NCBI GenBank assembly: GCA_045635085.1
Contig: JAZRBM010000004.1
Coordinates: forward strand, 124,001-188,000
From: Congzhengia sp045635085
GTDB lineage: Bacteria; Bacillota; Clostridia; UBA1381; UBA9506
DNA length: 64,000 bases
Reading direction: 5' to 3'
Shown: piece after piece, positions 7,793 through 15,846 of the stretch
Numbering within the stretch: position 1 is the stretch's first letter
Layout: each line of letters opens with the position of its first letter
The notes under the pieces: model-generated
The model's input: the letters and a program-made list of their open reading frames with translations, nothing else
Told to the model about the DNA's origin: nothing
Databases searched by the model: none
Position numbers and translations under genes: made by a program

Positions 7793-8401
7793 ATGCTTAT
7801 AGATTTTAACAGAACAATTGCATATGTTTGCCCGGGCTGTGGAGAGATAGCCTATGGGGAATTTTCCCTGTTTAGCCTGTCCGGTGGCCGTGGAATTTCT
7901 GTTTCCTGCGACTGCAAAAAATCTGAGCTTAAAATATCATATAAAAGCGCCAACACCTACAGCGTATCTTTAAGGTGTCAGGTTTGCGAAAAAAATCACG
8001 ACTACGCTGTACCGCTTTCTGAATTGTTGCACAAGCATTTTTTGGATTTTTTATGTCCGGAGCTTTTGATGGGGCTTGTGTTCATTGGCGATAAGGAAAA
8101 GGTAGAACACGCAGTAGAAGAAAACAATAAGTATATTAAAGAAATTTTGACGACTTGTGGCATAGAACATGCGGGGAAAAATGGGATACCAATTTTAAAA
8201 GCTCTTGATAAGATACAACTGCTGTCTGATGAGGGCGGGGTCAGATGTGAATGTGGCTCAGATCTTATTGATTTGGATGTTTTAGAAAATGGCCTTGTGT
8301 TGGAGTGTTGTAAATGCGGTGCAACGGCATTTTTTACTGCAGATGATATCAGAAAGGAAAAGTTTTCTGATATAACTGAGATTGTAATCAGTAAAAAGTA
8401 A
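7793..8401 (+). CDS. Conserved zinc-ribbon protein upstream of dnaA
   Basis: 202 residues, not assigned to a named family. There are five Cys clusters: CPGCG near the N-terminus, CDCKK, CQVC, CECGS and CCKCG near the C-terminus, enough for two zinc ribbons at each end of a helical middle (residues about 70-145). No catalytic motif and no membrane segment, so probably a cytosolic zinc-binding or nucleic-acid-associated protein. It has its own promoter, and dnaA starts 20 bases after its stop, so the two are probably co-transcribed. A role in replication or its control is only suggested by position. Confidence 0.7.
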   Translation: MLIDFNRTIAYVCPGCGEIAYGEFSLFSLSGGRGISVSCDCKKSELKISYKSANTYSVSLRCQVCEKNHDYAVPLSELLHKHFLDFLCPELLMGLVFIGDKEKVEHAVEENNKYIKEILTTCGIEHAGKNGIPILKALDKIQLLSDEGGVRCECGSDLIDLDVLENGLVLECCKCGATAFFTADDIRKEKFSDITEIVISKK

Positions 8402-8421
8402 GTAAGAAAGGTAACAAAAAA

Positions 8422-9759
8422 ATGAAAGCAAAACTATCATACATATGGAACGAATCCTTAAAAAAATTGAAAGAGACAGTGAGCGAAACCTCATACGAGC
8501 ATTGGATTGAGCCATTAAATCCTTTGGGAATGGCAGAAGGTAAATTCTTTATTAAAATGCCGACAGAGGTACATTTTGAAATAGTAAAGTCTATGCATAA
8601 AGACGCCATTTCGGATGCAGTTAATTCGGTTTCTGAGGAAAAGTACCAAATAGAGCTTGTTGATTATAATGAGCCTATTCCTGAGTGCCTGACATATAGC
8701 GTTTCTTACGATACAAGAACTGATGACGCAGTATCATTAAATCCGCATTACACGTTTTCGTCGTTTGTAGTTGGCGAATCTAATAAACTTGCCCATGCAG
8801 GTGCTGTAGCAGTAACAGAAAAGCCGGGTGCTACGTTTAATCCTTTGTTTATCTATGGCGGTCCGGGACTTGGTAAAACTCACTTAGCACACGCTGCCGG
8901 TAACAGAATTAAAGAGCAAAGACCAGATGCTAACGTTTTATATGTTACGAGCGAAAAATTTACGAATGAATTTATCAATACAATTATAAGCGGAAATGCA
9001 TCAATAGAATTTAAAAACAAATATCGTATGTGTGATGTTTTGATTATTGACGATATTCAGTTTATTGCGAATAAAGAGCAGACGCAGGTTGAATTTTTCC
9101 ACACATTTAACGCCCTTTATGAATCAGGAAAACAGATAATCATCACATCGGACAGGCCTCCTAAGGAAATGAAAGAGCTCTCAGACAGACTGATAACACG
9201 TTTTGAATGGGGCTTGGTTACAGATATAAAAAGACCTGATTTAGAAACAAGAGTTGCTATTTTAAAGAAAAAAGCAAGTGAGGAAAATTTTGAGGTTTCA
9301 GACGATATAATGTTTTACATAGCAGAGCATTTAAAGTCAAACATAAGAAACCTAGAAGGTGTGCTAAAGAGGTTAATGGCTTATAATGTTCTGATGGGCA
9401 AGCCTATAACTATGCAGCTTGCCGACGAAGCAATGAACGAATTTTTAAATAAAACAGAGGATGCTCATGTAAATACAGAGTATGTTTTGTCAATAGTTGC
9501 AAACTATTTTGACATTACGTCTGATGAAATTTTGTCTGCTAAGCGTACACAGGAAATTTCGTATGCAAGACAGATTGCAATGTATCTTCTCCGCGAATTT
9601 ACCAGTATGAGCCTTCCTAAAATTGGTCAGGAACTAGGCGGAAGAAATCACGCCACAATTGTCAGCGGTATTAAAAAGATAAAAGAAAGTCTGGAAAAAG
9701 ACGAAGATACCAAAAAAATCGTGGAAGAACTTGTGCAAAATCTTGAAAACAGGGAGTAG
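8422..9759 (+). CDS. dnaA: Chromosomal replication initiator DnaA
   Basis: 445 residues, full length. Domain I spans about 1-75 and includes WIEPLNPLGM. The AAA+ domain starts with NPHYTFSSFVVGESNKLAHA, has Walker A GGPGLGKTH and Walker B LIIDDIQF, and domain IV carries the DnaA signature GGRNHATIVSGIKKI. DnaA binds DnaA boxes at oriC and opens the duplex. AGAAAGG precedes ATG 8422. The next gene, yaaA, starts three bases after the stop, so dnaN, which normally follows dnaA in Bacillota, is absent. I found no convincing cluster of DnaA boxes nearby, so oriC is not assigned here. Confidence 0.98.
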   Translation: MKAKLSYIWNESLKKLKETVSETSYEHWIEPLNPLGMAEGKFFIKMPTEVHFEIVKSMHKDAISDAVNSVSEEKYQIELVDYNEPIPECLTYSVSYDTRTDDAVSLNPHYTFSSFVVGESNKLAHAGAVAVTEKPGATFNPLFIYGGPGLGKTHLAHAAGNRIKEQRPDANVLYVTSEKFTNEFINTIISGNASIEFKNKYRMCDVLIIDDIQFIANKEQTQVEFFHTFNALYESGKQIIITSDRPPKEMKELSDRLITRFEWGLVTDIKRPDLETRVAILKKKASEENFEVSDDIMFYIAEHLKSNIRNLEGVLKRLMAYNVLMGKPITMQLADEAMNEFLNKTEDAHVNTEYVLSIVANYFDITSDEILSAKRTQEISYARQIAMYLLREFTSMSLPKIGQELGGRNHATIVSGIKKIKESLEKDEDTKKIVEELVQNLENRE

Positions 9760-9762
9760 TTT

Positions 9763-9981
9763 ATGAACGTTAAAATCACAACCGAGTACATAAAATTAGA
9801 CCAGCTTTTAAAGTTTTCGGGCGTTGCAGACAACGGTTCATTTGCAAAAGAATTGATTTTAGATGGTTTGGTAAAATATAATGGCACGACCTGCACCATG
9901 CGGGGAAAAAAAGTGTATCCGGGTGATAAGGTTTATGTTTTTGTGCCTGATGAATTAGAAGAAGAAATTTGTGTGGAGTAG
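9763..9981 (+). CDS. yaaA: S4-domain RNA-binding protein YaaA
   Basis: 72 residues with the S4 fold: IKLDQLLKFSGVADNGSFAK, then a glycine-containing turn and GKKVYPGDKVYV. Small S4 proteins of this type sit between dnaN and recF in most Bacillota and are thought to bind structured RNA; RlbA/YaaA is needed for normal biofilm in some. Here it lies three bases after dnaA and its stop precedes recF by four bases, making a tight operon. GGGAG at the dnaA end serves as ribosome site. Confidence 0.9.
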   Translation: MNVKITTEYIKLDQLLKFSGVADNGSFAKELILDGLVKYNGTTCTMRGKKVYPGDKVYVFVPDELEEEICVE

Positions 9982-9985
9982 TGCA

Positions 9986-11065
9986 ATGTATGTAAAAAAG
10001 CTTAAGCTTTCTGGCTTTAGAAATTATATAAGTGAAGAGTTTAATTTTTTACCAGACACCAATATTTTGTATGGCAACAACGCGCAAGGTAAAACTAATG
10101 CATTAGAGGCGCTTTACCTTTTTTCGATTGGTAAATCGTTTCGCACACAACAAGACAGAGAACTAATTAATTTTGACGAAAACTATACAAGGCTTTGTGT
10201 TGAGTTTAATGACAATGTGCGCACAAACGAAATAGAAATACTTATTCGCCGCGACAGAAAGAAGCAGATTAAAATAAACGAAATACCGATTTCTAAGATG
10301 GGAGATTTAATCGGAAAATTTACGGTAATTCTGTTTTCGCCGGACGAGCTTAATTTAACAAAGGGTTCTCCAAGCGCAAGAAGAAGATTTTTAGATATTG
10401 CAATAAGCCAGATGAGGCCAAAATACTACCATATTTTGAGGCGTTACAATAAGGTCTTAGAACAAAGAAACAACCTTATTAAAAAACTTAAAGGGACATG
10501 TAGCGACTCTTCAAAAGAGACGCTCTTTGTATGGAATGAAAAACTTGCCGAATACGGAATGACAATTATAGAATACAGAAAAAATTTCGTAGAAAAATTA
10601 CAGGAATTTTCATCAAAAATTCATTTTGAAATATCAGAAGAAGATTTTTTAATAAAGTATAAACCTGCGTTTTCAACAAAGGAAGAATTCAAAAAAAGAC
10701 TCGACAGTTCAATCGACAAGGAGATAGAACAGGGCTTTACACTATACGGTCCTCACAGAGACGATTTGGACATATACACAGAGCAAAAAGATATCAAAAC
10801 CTATGGCTCGCAAGGGCAACACAGAAGTGCAGTCCTTTCGCTAAAGCTTGCCCAGGCCGATATTATTTATGAAGATACGGGCGAGTATCCCATACTTTTG
10901 CTTGATGATATTATGTCAGAGCTCGACTCTTTCCGCAGGGCATATTTAGTTAATAAGATTAAAAACAAACAAGTTATAATTACTTGTACGGATTCAGATG
11001 AGATAGGAGTAGATAAAAGCGCTAATCTCATACACATAGAAGACGGAAAAATCATTAAAGAATAA
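9986..11065 (+). CDS. recF: DNA replication and repair protein RecF
   Basis: 359 residues. Walker A is YGNNAQGKTNALEALYLFS, the RecF family signature, and the C-terminal part has LLLDDIMSELD (signature and Walker B). RecF helps load RecA on gapped DNA with RecO and RecR. I start it at ATG 9986 (MYVKKLKLSGFRNY) because GGAG at 9974-9977 is 8 bases upstream; an in-frame GTG at 9971 lies inside yaaA and has no site. It continues the dnaA-yaaA operon and is followed 16 bases later by remB. Confidence 0.96.
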   Translation: MYVKKLKLSGFRNYISEEFNFLPDTNILYGNNAQGKTNALEALYLFSIGKSFRTQQDRELINFDENYTRLCVEFNDNVRTNEIEILIRRDRKKQIKINEIPISKMGDLIGKFTVILFSPDELNLTKGSPSARRRFLDIAISQMRPKYYHILRRYNKVLEQRNNLIKKLKGTCSDSSKETLFVWNEKLAEYGMTIIEYRKNFVEKLQEFSSKIHFEISEEDFLIKYKPAFSTKEEFKKRLDSSIDKEIEQGFTLYGPHRDDLDIYTEQKDIKTYGSQGQHRSAVLSLKLAQADIIYEDTGEYPILLLDDIMSELDSFRRAYLVNKIKNKQVIITCTDSDEIGVDKSANLIHIEDGKIIKE

Positions 11066-11081
11066 AAACAGGAGAAGGTAA

Positions 11082-11345
11082 ATGTACGTACATTTAGGCG
11101 GAGATACCGTTATACTTCAAAAGGATATAATTGCGATTTTTGATTTAGAGCTTACAAGTATATCTAAAATAACTAAAGAATTTTTGCACGTAGCAGAAGA
11201 GGAGGGATTCGTTGTCAATGTTTCAGACGATTTGCCCAAATCCTATGTTCTTGCCCAAAACGACAACGAAAGCAAAGTATATATCTCCCCTATATCTGCA
11301 GCAACACTTCTAAAACGTGCAAACAACCCGATTGAAGATAACTAA
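11082..11345 (+). CDS. remB: RemB-type extracellular matrix regulator (DUF370)
   Basis: 87 residues beginning MYVHLGGDTVILQKDIIAIFD, the hallmark of RemB/YaaB, which sits after recF in Bacillota. Relatives of RemA are DNA-binding regulators of matrix genes; the role of RemB is less clear. CAGGAGAAGG precedes the start. In the usual order gyrB follows; here the next gene is sigG on the other strand, and the two stop codons overlap (11342-11345), so the cluster ends here. Confidence 0.9.
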   Translation: MYVHLGGDTVILQKDIIAIFDLELTSISKITKEFLHVAEEEGFVVNVSDDLPKSYVLAQNDNESKVYISPISAATLLKRANNPIEDN

Positions 11346-12112
11346 ATATATTTTTTCATACGTTCTAAGGCATTTTTTTCAAGTCGCGAAACCTGAGCTT
11401 GAGAGATGCCTATTTCTTCGGCAACTTCCATCTGGGTTGAGCCTTTAAAAAATCTGAGATTTACGATGTGTTTTTCACGCTCTGATAAATGTGAAATGGC
11501 ATCCTTTAGGGCTATTTCCTGAAGCCAAGATTCGTCTGTGTTTTTGTTATCCTTTAATTGGTCCATAATAAATAAGGTGTCTGTACCGTCGTTGTAAGCT
11601 GGTTCAAACAGCGATACAGGGTCCTGGATGGCTTCTAGAGAAAAGAAAATATCCTCTTTTGGAATATCTAAAATTTTAGACAGCTCTTCAACAGTAGGCT
11701 CCTTTGAATGAAGATTTATATAGTCCTCTTTTGCCCTGAGTGTCTTATATGCAATATCTCTAAGTGACCTACTGACACGTATGGGAGTATTATCACGAAG
11801 GTAACGCCTTAATTCGCCGATTATCATTGGTACGGCATAGGTGGAAAATTTTACCTCGTGCTTTAAATCGAAATTGTCAACAGCTTTAATTAAACCTACA
11901 CAGCCTATCTGAAATAAGTCATCCGCGTTTTCCTCGCGGTTTGAAAAACGTTTTATAACACTTAAAACTAATCTGAGATTTCCGTTTATAAATTTTTGAC
12001 GGGCAGACTCATCGCCTGATTTGATTTTAAGCATAAGCTCTGTTTTTTCTTTTTCTGACAACAACGGAAGCTCGGATGTATTAACACCACAAATTTCAAC
12101 TTTATTTATCAT
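11342..12112 (-). CDS. sigG: RNA polymerase sporulation sigma factor SigG
   Basis: 256 residues. The N-terminus MINKVEICGVNTSELPLL is diagnostic for sigma-G, followed by region 2 (FSNREENADDLFQIGCVGLI, FDLKHEVKFSTYAVPMIIGE), region 3 and region 4 ending GISQAQVSRLEKNALERMKK. Sigma-G drives late forespore transcription. I choose ATG 12112 rather than the in-frame ATG 12133 because the family starts there and GGCAGG precedes it. A sigma-F/G-like promoter lies upstream. It converges on remB with overlapping stops. In many clostridia sigG follows sigE and spoIIGA; here it stands alone next to the dnaA cluster. Confidence 0.96.
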   Translation of the reverse strand: MINKVEICGVNTSELPLLSEKEKTELMLKIKSGDESARQKFINGNLRLVLSVIKRFSNREENADDLFQIGCVGLIKAVDNFDLKHEVKFSTYAVPMIIGELRRYLRDNTPIRVSRSLRDIAYKTLRAKEDYINLHSKEPTVEELSKILDIPKEDIFFSLEAIQDPVSLFEPAYNDGTDTLFIMDQLKDNKNTDESWLQEIALKDAISHLSEREKHIVNLRFFKGSTQMEVAEEIGISQAQVSRLEKNALERMKKYI

Positions 12113-12146
12113 TTTCGTACCTGCCTTTGCCATATGGTCTATAAAT

Positions 12147-12176
12147 GATTATTGCCATAAATCAAAAACGGTATGC
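12147..12176 (-). promoter_or_regulatory. Possible sigma-F/sigma-G promoter of sigG
   Basis: On the minus strand GCATA (12172-12176) and GGCAATAATC (12147-12156) are 15 bases apart. They fit GYWTA and GGNRANANTR of forespore promoters with one mismatch. Position, about 35 bases before the start, is right for sigG, known to be forespore-controlled. Confidence 0.5.
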
Positions 12177-12283
12177 AAAAATGACTTAATTATTTCTAAG
12201 TTGTTAACATTACAAAAAACTACTTTATAAAAACTTTTTAATGTGTTAAAATAAGTAAAAATCATAAAAGTGAGATGATAATT

Positions 12284-14560
12284 ATGATGTGTATAAAGTG
12301 CAAGATGCGCCCTGCGGTGTTGTTTGTTAACAAAACCGATACGGCGACAAACAACCAAACTACAGAAGGATATTGCTTAAAGTGTGCAAGAGAACTTAAT
12401 TTAGGGCCTGTTGACAGCATTTTAGATAAAATGGGGATTACACCTGACCAGCTTGATGAGATAAATGAAGGAATGAACGATTTTATTACATCTTTGGGTG
12501 GTTATGACCCGGAAAGCGATGCAGAATTTGACCCTGAAAATATGCCACTGGCTATGATGAACGGCTTTGGAAATATTTTCGGAAATAATGACAATGAATC
12601 AGGTGGCTTCGTCAAGACCGCCAAGCGTCAGAAGAAAGCAGAAAAACGCATTTTGGATAGTTTTGGCACAAACCTGACTGCGAAGGCAAAGGATAAGCTC
12701 ATAGACAGAATAGTAGGTCGTGACAATGAAATTAACAGAGTTATCCAGATTTTAAACCGCCGCTCAAAAAACAATCCTGTTTTGCTTGGTGAACCAGGTG
12801 TAGGTAAAACTGCAATAGCAGAGGGTTTAGCAGTGAGAATTGCAGAAAGACGCGTTCCTGCAAAGCTTTTTGATAAAGAGGTTTATCTTTTGGATTTTAC
12901 AGCAGTTGTTGCCGGTACGCAATTTCGTGGACAGTTTGAAGCAAGACTTAAAAAAATATTAGAAGAGGCCAAAAAGCTTGGAAACATCATTTTAGTAATA
13001 GATGAAATTCACAACATTGTGGGTGCAGGTGATGCTGAGGGAGCAATGAGTGCGGCAAATATCTTAAAGCCTGCTTTAGCTCGTGGTGACATTCAGGTTT
13101 TGGGTGCTACGACACTTGATGAGTACAGAAAGCATATTGAAAAGGATTCTGCTCTGGAGCGCCGTTTCCAACCGGTAATGGTCGATGAACCCACAATAGA
13201 AGACACAGTTGAAATACTAAAAGGTATTAAGGATTACTATGAAGATTATCACAGAGTAAAAATTTCTGATGATGTAATTGAGCAGTCTGTATACCTTGCA
13301 GAACGCTACATTACAGACAGATTTTTGCCCGATAAGGCTATTGATGTGATAGATGAGGCAGGTTCTAAGGCAAATCTTCAAAATGTAAAGCTTATCGAGC
13401 TCAAAAAGCTTACAGATAAACTAAAGGCAGTGCAATTAGAAAAAGAAAATGCAGTTTCAAGCGACTCAACAGAAGATTACCAAAAGGCTGCAGAGCTTAA
13501 AGCAAAAGAATGCGCACTGGTTGAAGAAATAAACAAGCTTAATGAATCGGGAATTGATACAACACTTACGATAGAAAACATAGCAGAGGTAATTGAAGAC
13601 TGGACAAAAATCCCTGTTAAGAGCCTTACAGAGACAGAAAGCGAAAAGCTTTTAAATTTAGAGTCGAGAATCAAGGAATATGTTTTAGGCCAGGACCACG
13701 CAGTAGAGATTGTGGCAGAAGCTATCAGAAGAAATCGTGCAAGACTTACCCGCGTACGTCGTCCGGTGTCGTTTATTTTTGCAGGTCCTACAGGAGTTGG
13801 TAAAACAGAACTTGCTAAAACATTAGCACGTGTTATGTTTGATTCTGAAGATGCTATGATAAGAATCGATATGTCAGAGTATATGGAAAAGCATACCGTT
13901 TCAAAGCTAATCGGCGCACCTCCGGGATATGTGGGTTATGATGATGCGGGCCAGCTCACCGAAAAGGTAAGAAGAAAGCCATACTCTATAATTCTTTTAG
14001 ACGAAATAGAAAAGGCGCATGCTGATGTGTTTAATATTTTGCTTCAGATTTTAGATGATGGCAGAGTGGCAGATAGTCATGGAAGAATTGTGAACTTTGA
14101 AAATACGGTTATAATTATGACGTCTAATGCAGGTTCAGAGCGAACGTCAGCAAGTCTTGGCTTTAATAAAACGGCAGACGATACAGCTGCAGCAAGAACG
14201 TCTAGCGCCTTAAAAGAAATTTTCCGTCCTGAATTTTTAAACCGTGTGGACGATATCATCACGTTCAAACCATTGTCACGTGAAAACTTAGTTGGAATTG
14301 TTGACCTGATGGTTAAAGAGCTTTCAACTGAATTGTTCAGAAAAGAAATAATTTTAGATGTTGATGCTTTGGCTAAGGAATTAATCCTGAAAAAAGGCTA
14401 TGACCAAAAATTCGGCGCAAGACCGCTGCGCAGAGCTATTGAAAAGCATATCCAGAATCGTATCGCATCACTCGTTATAAGAGGCGAGGCAAAGCAGCAT
14501 TGCAAGATTAAGGTGACAGCTGAAAATGATGAGTTTAAGGTGACATTAGAAAACTTGTAA
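12284..14560 (+). CDS. clpE: ClpE-like HSP100 unfoldase with N-terminal zinc finger
   Basis: About 758 residues with two AAA+ modules. The N-terminus has CIKCKMRPAVLF and CLKCARELN, a four-cysteine zinc finger typical of ClpE instead of the ClpC N-domain. AAA-1 has GEPGVGKTAIAEGLA and VIDEIHNIVGAG; a short coiled middle region follows (about 390-450); AAA-2 has AGPTGVGKTELAKTLA and LLDEIEKAHADV. It unfolds proteins for ClpP or refolds aggregates. GTGAG (12270-12274) favours ATG 12284; ATG 12275 would abut it. It is divergent from sigG and ends in a strong terminator. No CtsR box was noticed. Confidence 0.9.
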   Translation: MMCIKCKMRPAVLFVNKTDTATNNQTTEGYCLKCARELNLGPVDSILDKMGITPDQLDEINEGMNDFITSLGGYDPESDAEFDPENMPLAMMNGFGNIFGNNDNESGGFVKTAKRQKKAEKRILDSFGTNLTAKAKDKLIDRIVGRDNEINRVIQILNRRSKNNPVLLGEPGVGKTAIAEGLAVRIAERRVPAKLFDKEVYLLDFTAVVAGTQFRGQFEARLKKILEEAKKLGNIILVIDEIHNIVGAGDAEGAMSAANILKPALARGDIQVLGATTLDEYRKHIEKDSALERRFQPVMVDEPTIEDTVEILKGIKDYYEDYHRVKISDDVIEQSVYLAERYITDRFLPDKAIDVIDEAGSKANLQNVKLIELKKLTDKLKAVQLEKENAVSSDSTEDYQKAAELKAKECALVEEINKLNESGIDTTLTIENIAEVIEDWTKIPVKSLTETESEKLLNLESRIKEYVLGQDHAVEIVAEAIRRNRARLTRVRRPVSFIFAGPTGVGKTELAKTLARVMFDSEDAMIRIDMSEYMEKHTVSKLIGAPPGYVGYDDAGQLTEKVRRKPYSIILLDEIEKAHADVFNILLQILDDGRVADSHGRIVNFENTVIIMTSNAGSERTSASLGFNKTADDTAAARTSSALKEIFRPEFLNRVDDIITFKPLSRENLVGIVDLMVKELSTELFRKEIILDVDALAKELILKKGYDQKFGARPLRRAIEKHIQNRIASLVIRGEAKQHCKIKVTAENDEFKVTLENL

Positions 14561-14585
14561 AATTTAATAGCGGATATATAAAATT

Positions 14586-14625
14586 AAATTGGGCTATAGC
14601 GTTTTGCTATAGCCCAATTTTTATA
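14586..14625 (+). terminator. Bidirectional terminator between clpE and the aminotransferase gene
   Basis: Perfect 15-bp stem (14586-14600 with 14606-14620), arms starting AAATTGGGCTATAGC, five-base loop, T-rich on both outgoing strands. Confidence 0.9.
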
Positions 14626-14641
14626 AACTTTATTTAATATT

Positions 14642-15835
14642 TTATCTGTTAGGATATTCCGTTTCTACGAATTTCTTTAAAGCTTTTACTGACCTTTTTA
14701 CTTTCTCTGTGTCAATACAATATGCCATTCTAAAATATCCGGGACAACCAAACGAATCAGATGGAACTAAAACCAAATCATACTTTAGTGCTTTTTTACA
14801 GAATACAGTAGCATCTTCTTCTAAAGCCTTGGGGAATATGTAAAACGTTCCGCCGGGGCGCACACACGTAAAGCCAAGATTTGTTAATGCGTCATATAAG
14901 ATGTTCATATTTTCTTCGTATACAGAAAGGTCTGCTGTAAGGTCAGCATATTCTGCTACTGCTAACTGAAATATTGATGCAGGGCAGTTGTGGCCAATAC
15001 CGCGTGAAATCTGTCCCATCATAACTACCATTGTTTCTGCATCAGGACAATCAGGATGAACAGCAACATAGCCGATACGCTCTCCCGGAAGTGACAGTGA
15101 CTTTGAAAATGAATAGCAGGTGAGAGTGTATTTATAAAAACTTGCAGGATATGGTGATGAAATTCCGTCAAATACTATTTCGCGATATGGTTCATCTGAA
15201 ATGAGATAAATGATGTGACCGTATTCTTTTGATTTGGCCTCTAAAATCTCGGCAAGTCTTTTTAATGTCTTTTCAGAGTATACAACGCCTGACGGGTTGT
15301 TTGGCGTGTTGATTAAAATTGCTGCAACCTTGTCTGTGAGCATTTCTTCGAATTTGTCAAAATTAATCTGAAAGTCAGCTGTGTTTGCAGGAACAGTTTT
15401 TAGCACAGCGCCAGAATGGTTTATATAGGGGATGTATTCAGGAAAATATGGTGCAAAGGTTAGCACCTCATCACCTGGGTTTGTAATACATCTTACTGCG
15501 TGTGCGATAGCACCGGCAGCACCCGATGTCATAAAGATGTTAGATGCGCGGTAGTTCATATTAAAGCGCTTGTTTAAAGAGGCGGCTATTTTTTCTTTAA
15601 CCTCAGGAATACCCAGACTGGGACTGTAGCCGTGGAGAGTCAATGGGTTTTCCTCTTTTAACATTTTAACAAGATAATCTGTCAGCTTTTGCGGAACCGG
15701 AATAGAGGGATTTCCAAGACTGTAGTCAAAGACATTCTCATAACCGATTTCTTTGCCGCGTGCTGTTGCAAATTCTGATAATGAACGAATAACGGGTTTT
15801 AGCTTTAACATTTCTGTGTATTTTATAGATAGCAT
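14642..15835 (-). CDS. Pyridoxal-phosphate-dependent aminotransferase (class I/II)
   Basis: 397 residues of the aspartate aminotransferase fold. Visible are YSLGNPSIPVPQ, TSGAAGAIAHAVRCITNPGD, NTPNNPSGVVYS, SDEPYREIVFDG (Asp for the pyridine nitrogen, Tyr) and CYSFSKSLSLPGERIGYVA with the PLP-binding Lys, then the C-terminal RMAYC with substrate carboxylate-binding Arg. The substrate cannot be told. AGGAGGAA precedes the ATG. It lies 11 bases after ligA on the same strand, so the two form an operon read from the ligA promoter. Confidence 0.92.
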   Translation of the reverse strand: MLSIKYTEMLKLKPVIRSLSEFATARGKEIGYENVFDYSLGNPSIPVPQKLTDYLVKMLKEENPLTLHGYSPSLGIPEVKEKIAASLNKRFNMNYRASNIFMTSGAAGAIAHAVRCITNPGDEVLTFAPYFPEYIPYINHSGAVLKTVPANTADFQINFDKFEEMLTDKVAAILINTPNNPSGVVYSEKTLKRLAEILEAKSKEYGHIIYLISDEPYREIVFDGISSPYPASFYKYTLTCYSFSKSLSLPGERIGYVAVHPDCPDAETMVVMMGQISRGIGHNCPASIFQLAVAEYADLTADLSVYEENMNILYDALTNLGFTCVRPGGTFYIFPKALEEDATVFCKKALKYDLVLVPSDSFGCPGYFRMAYCIDTEKVKRSVKALKKFVETEYPNR

Positions 15836-15846
15836 TTATGTTCCTC

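Noticed and set aside
7694..8421. oriC next to dnaA
   Set aside because: No cluster of TTATCCACA-like boxes or AT-rich unwinding element was found; most of the interval is coding.
9986..11971. recF start at GTG 9971
   Set aside because: It would overlap the yaaA end and has no ribosome site; ATG 9986 has GGAG 8 bases upstream and the normal family N-terminus.
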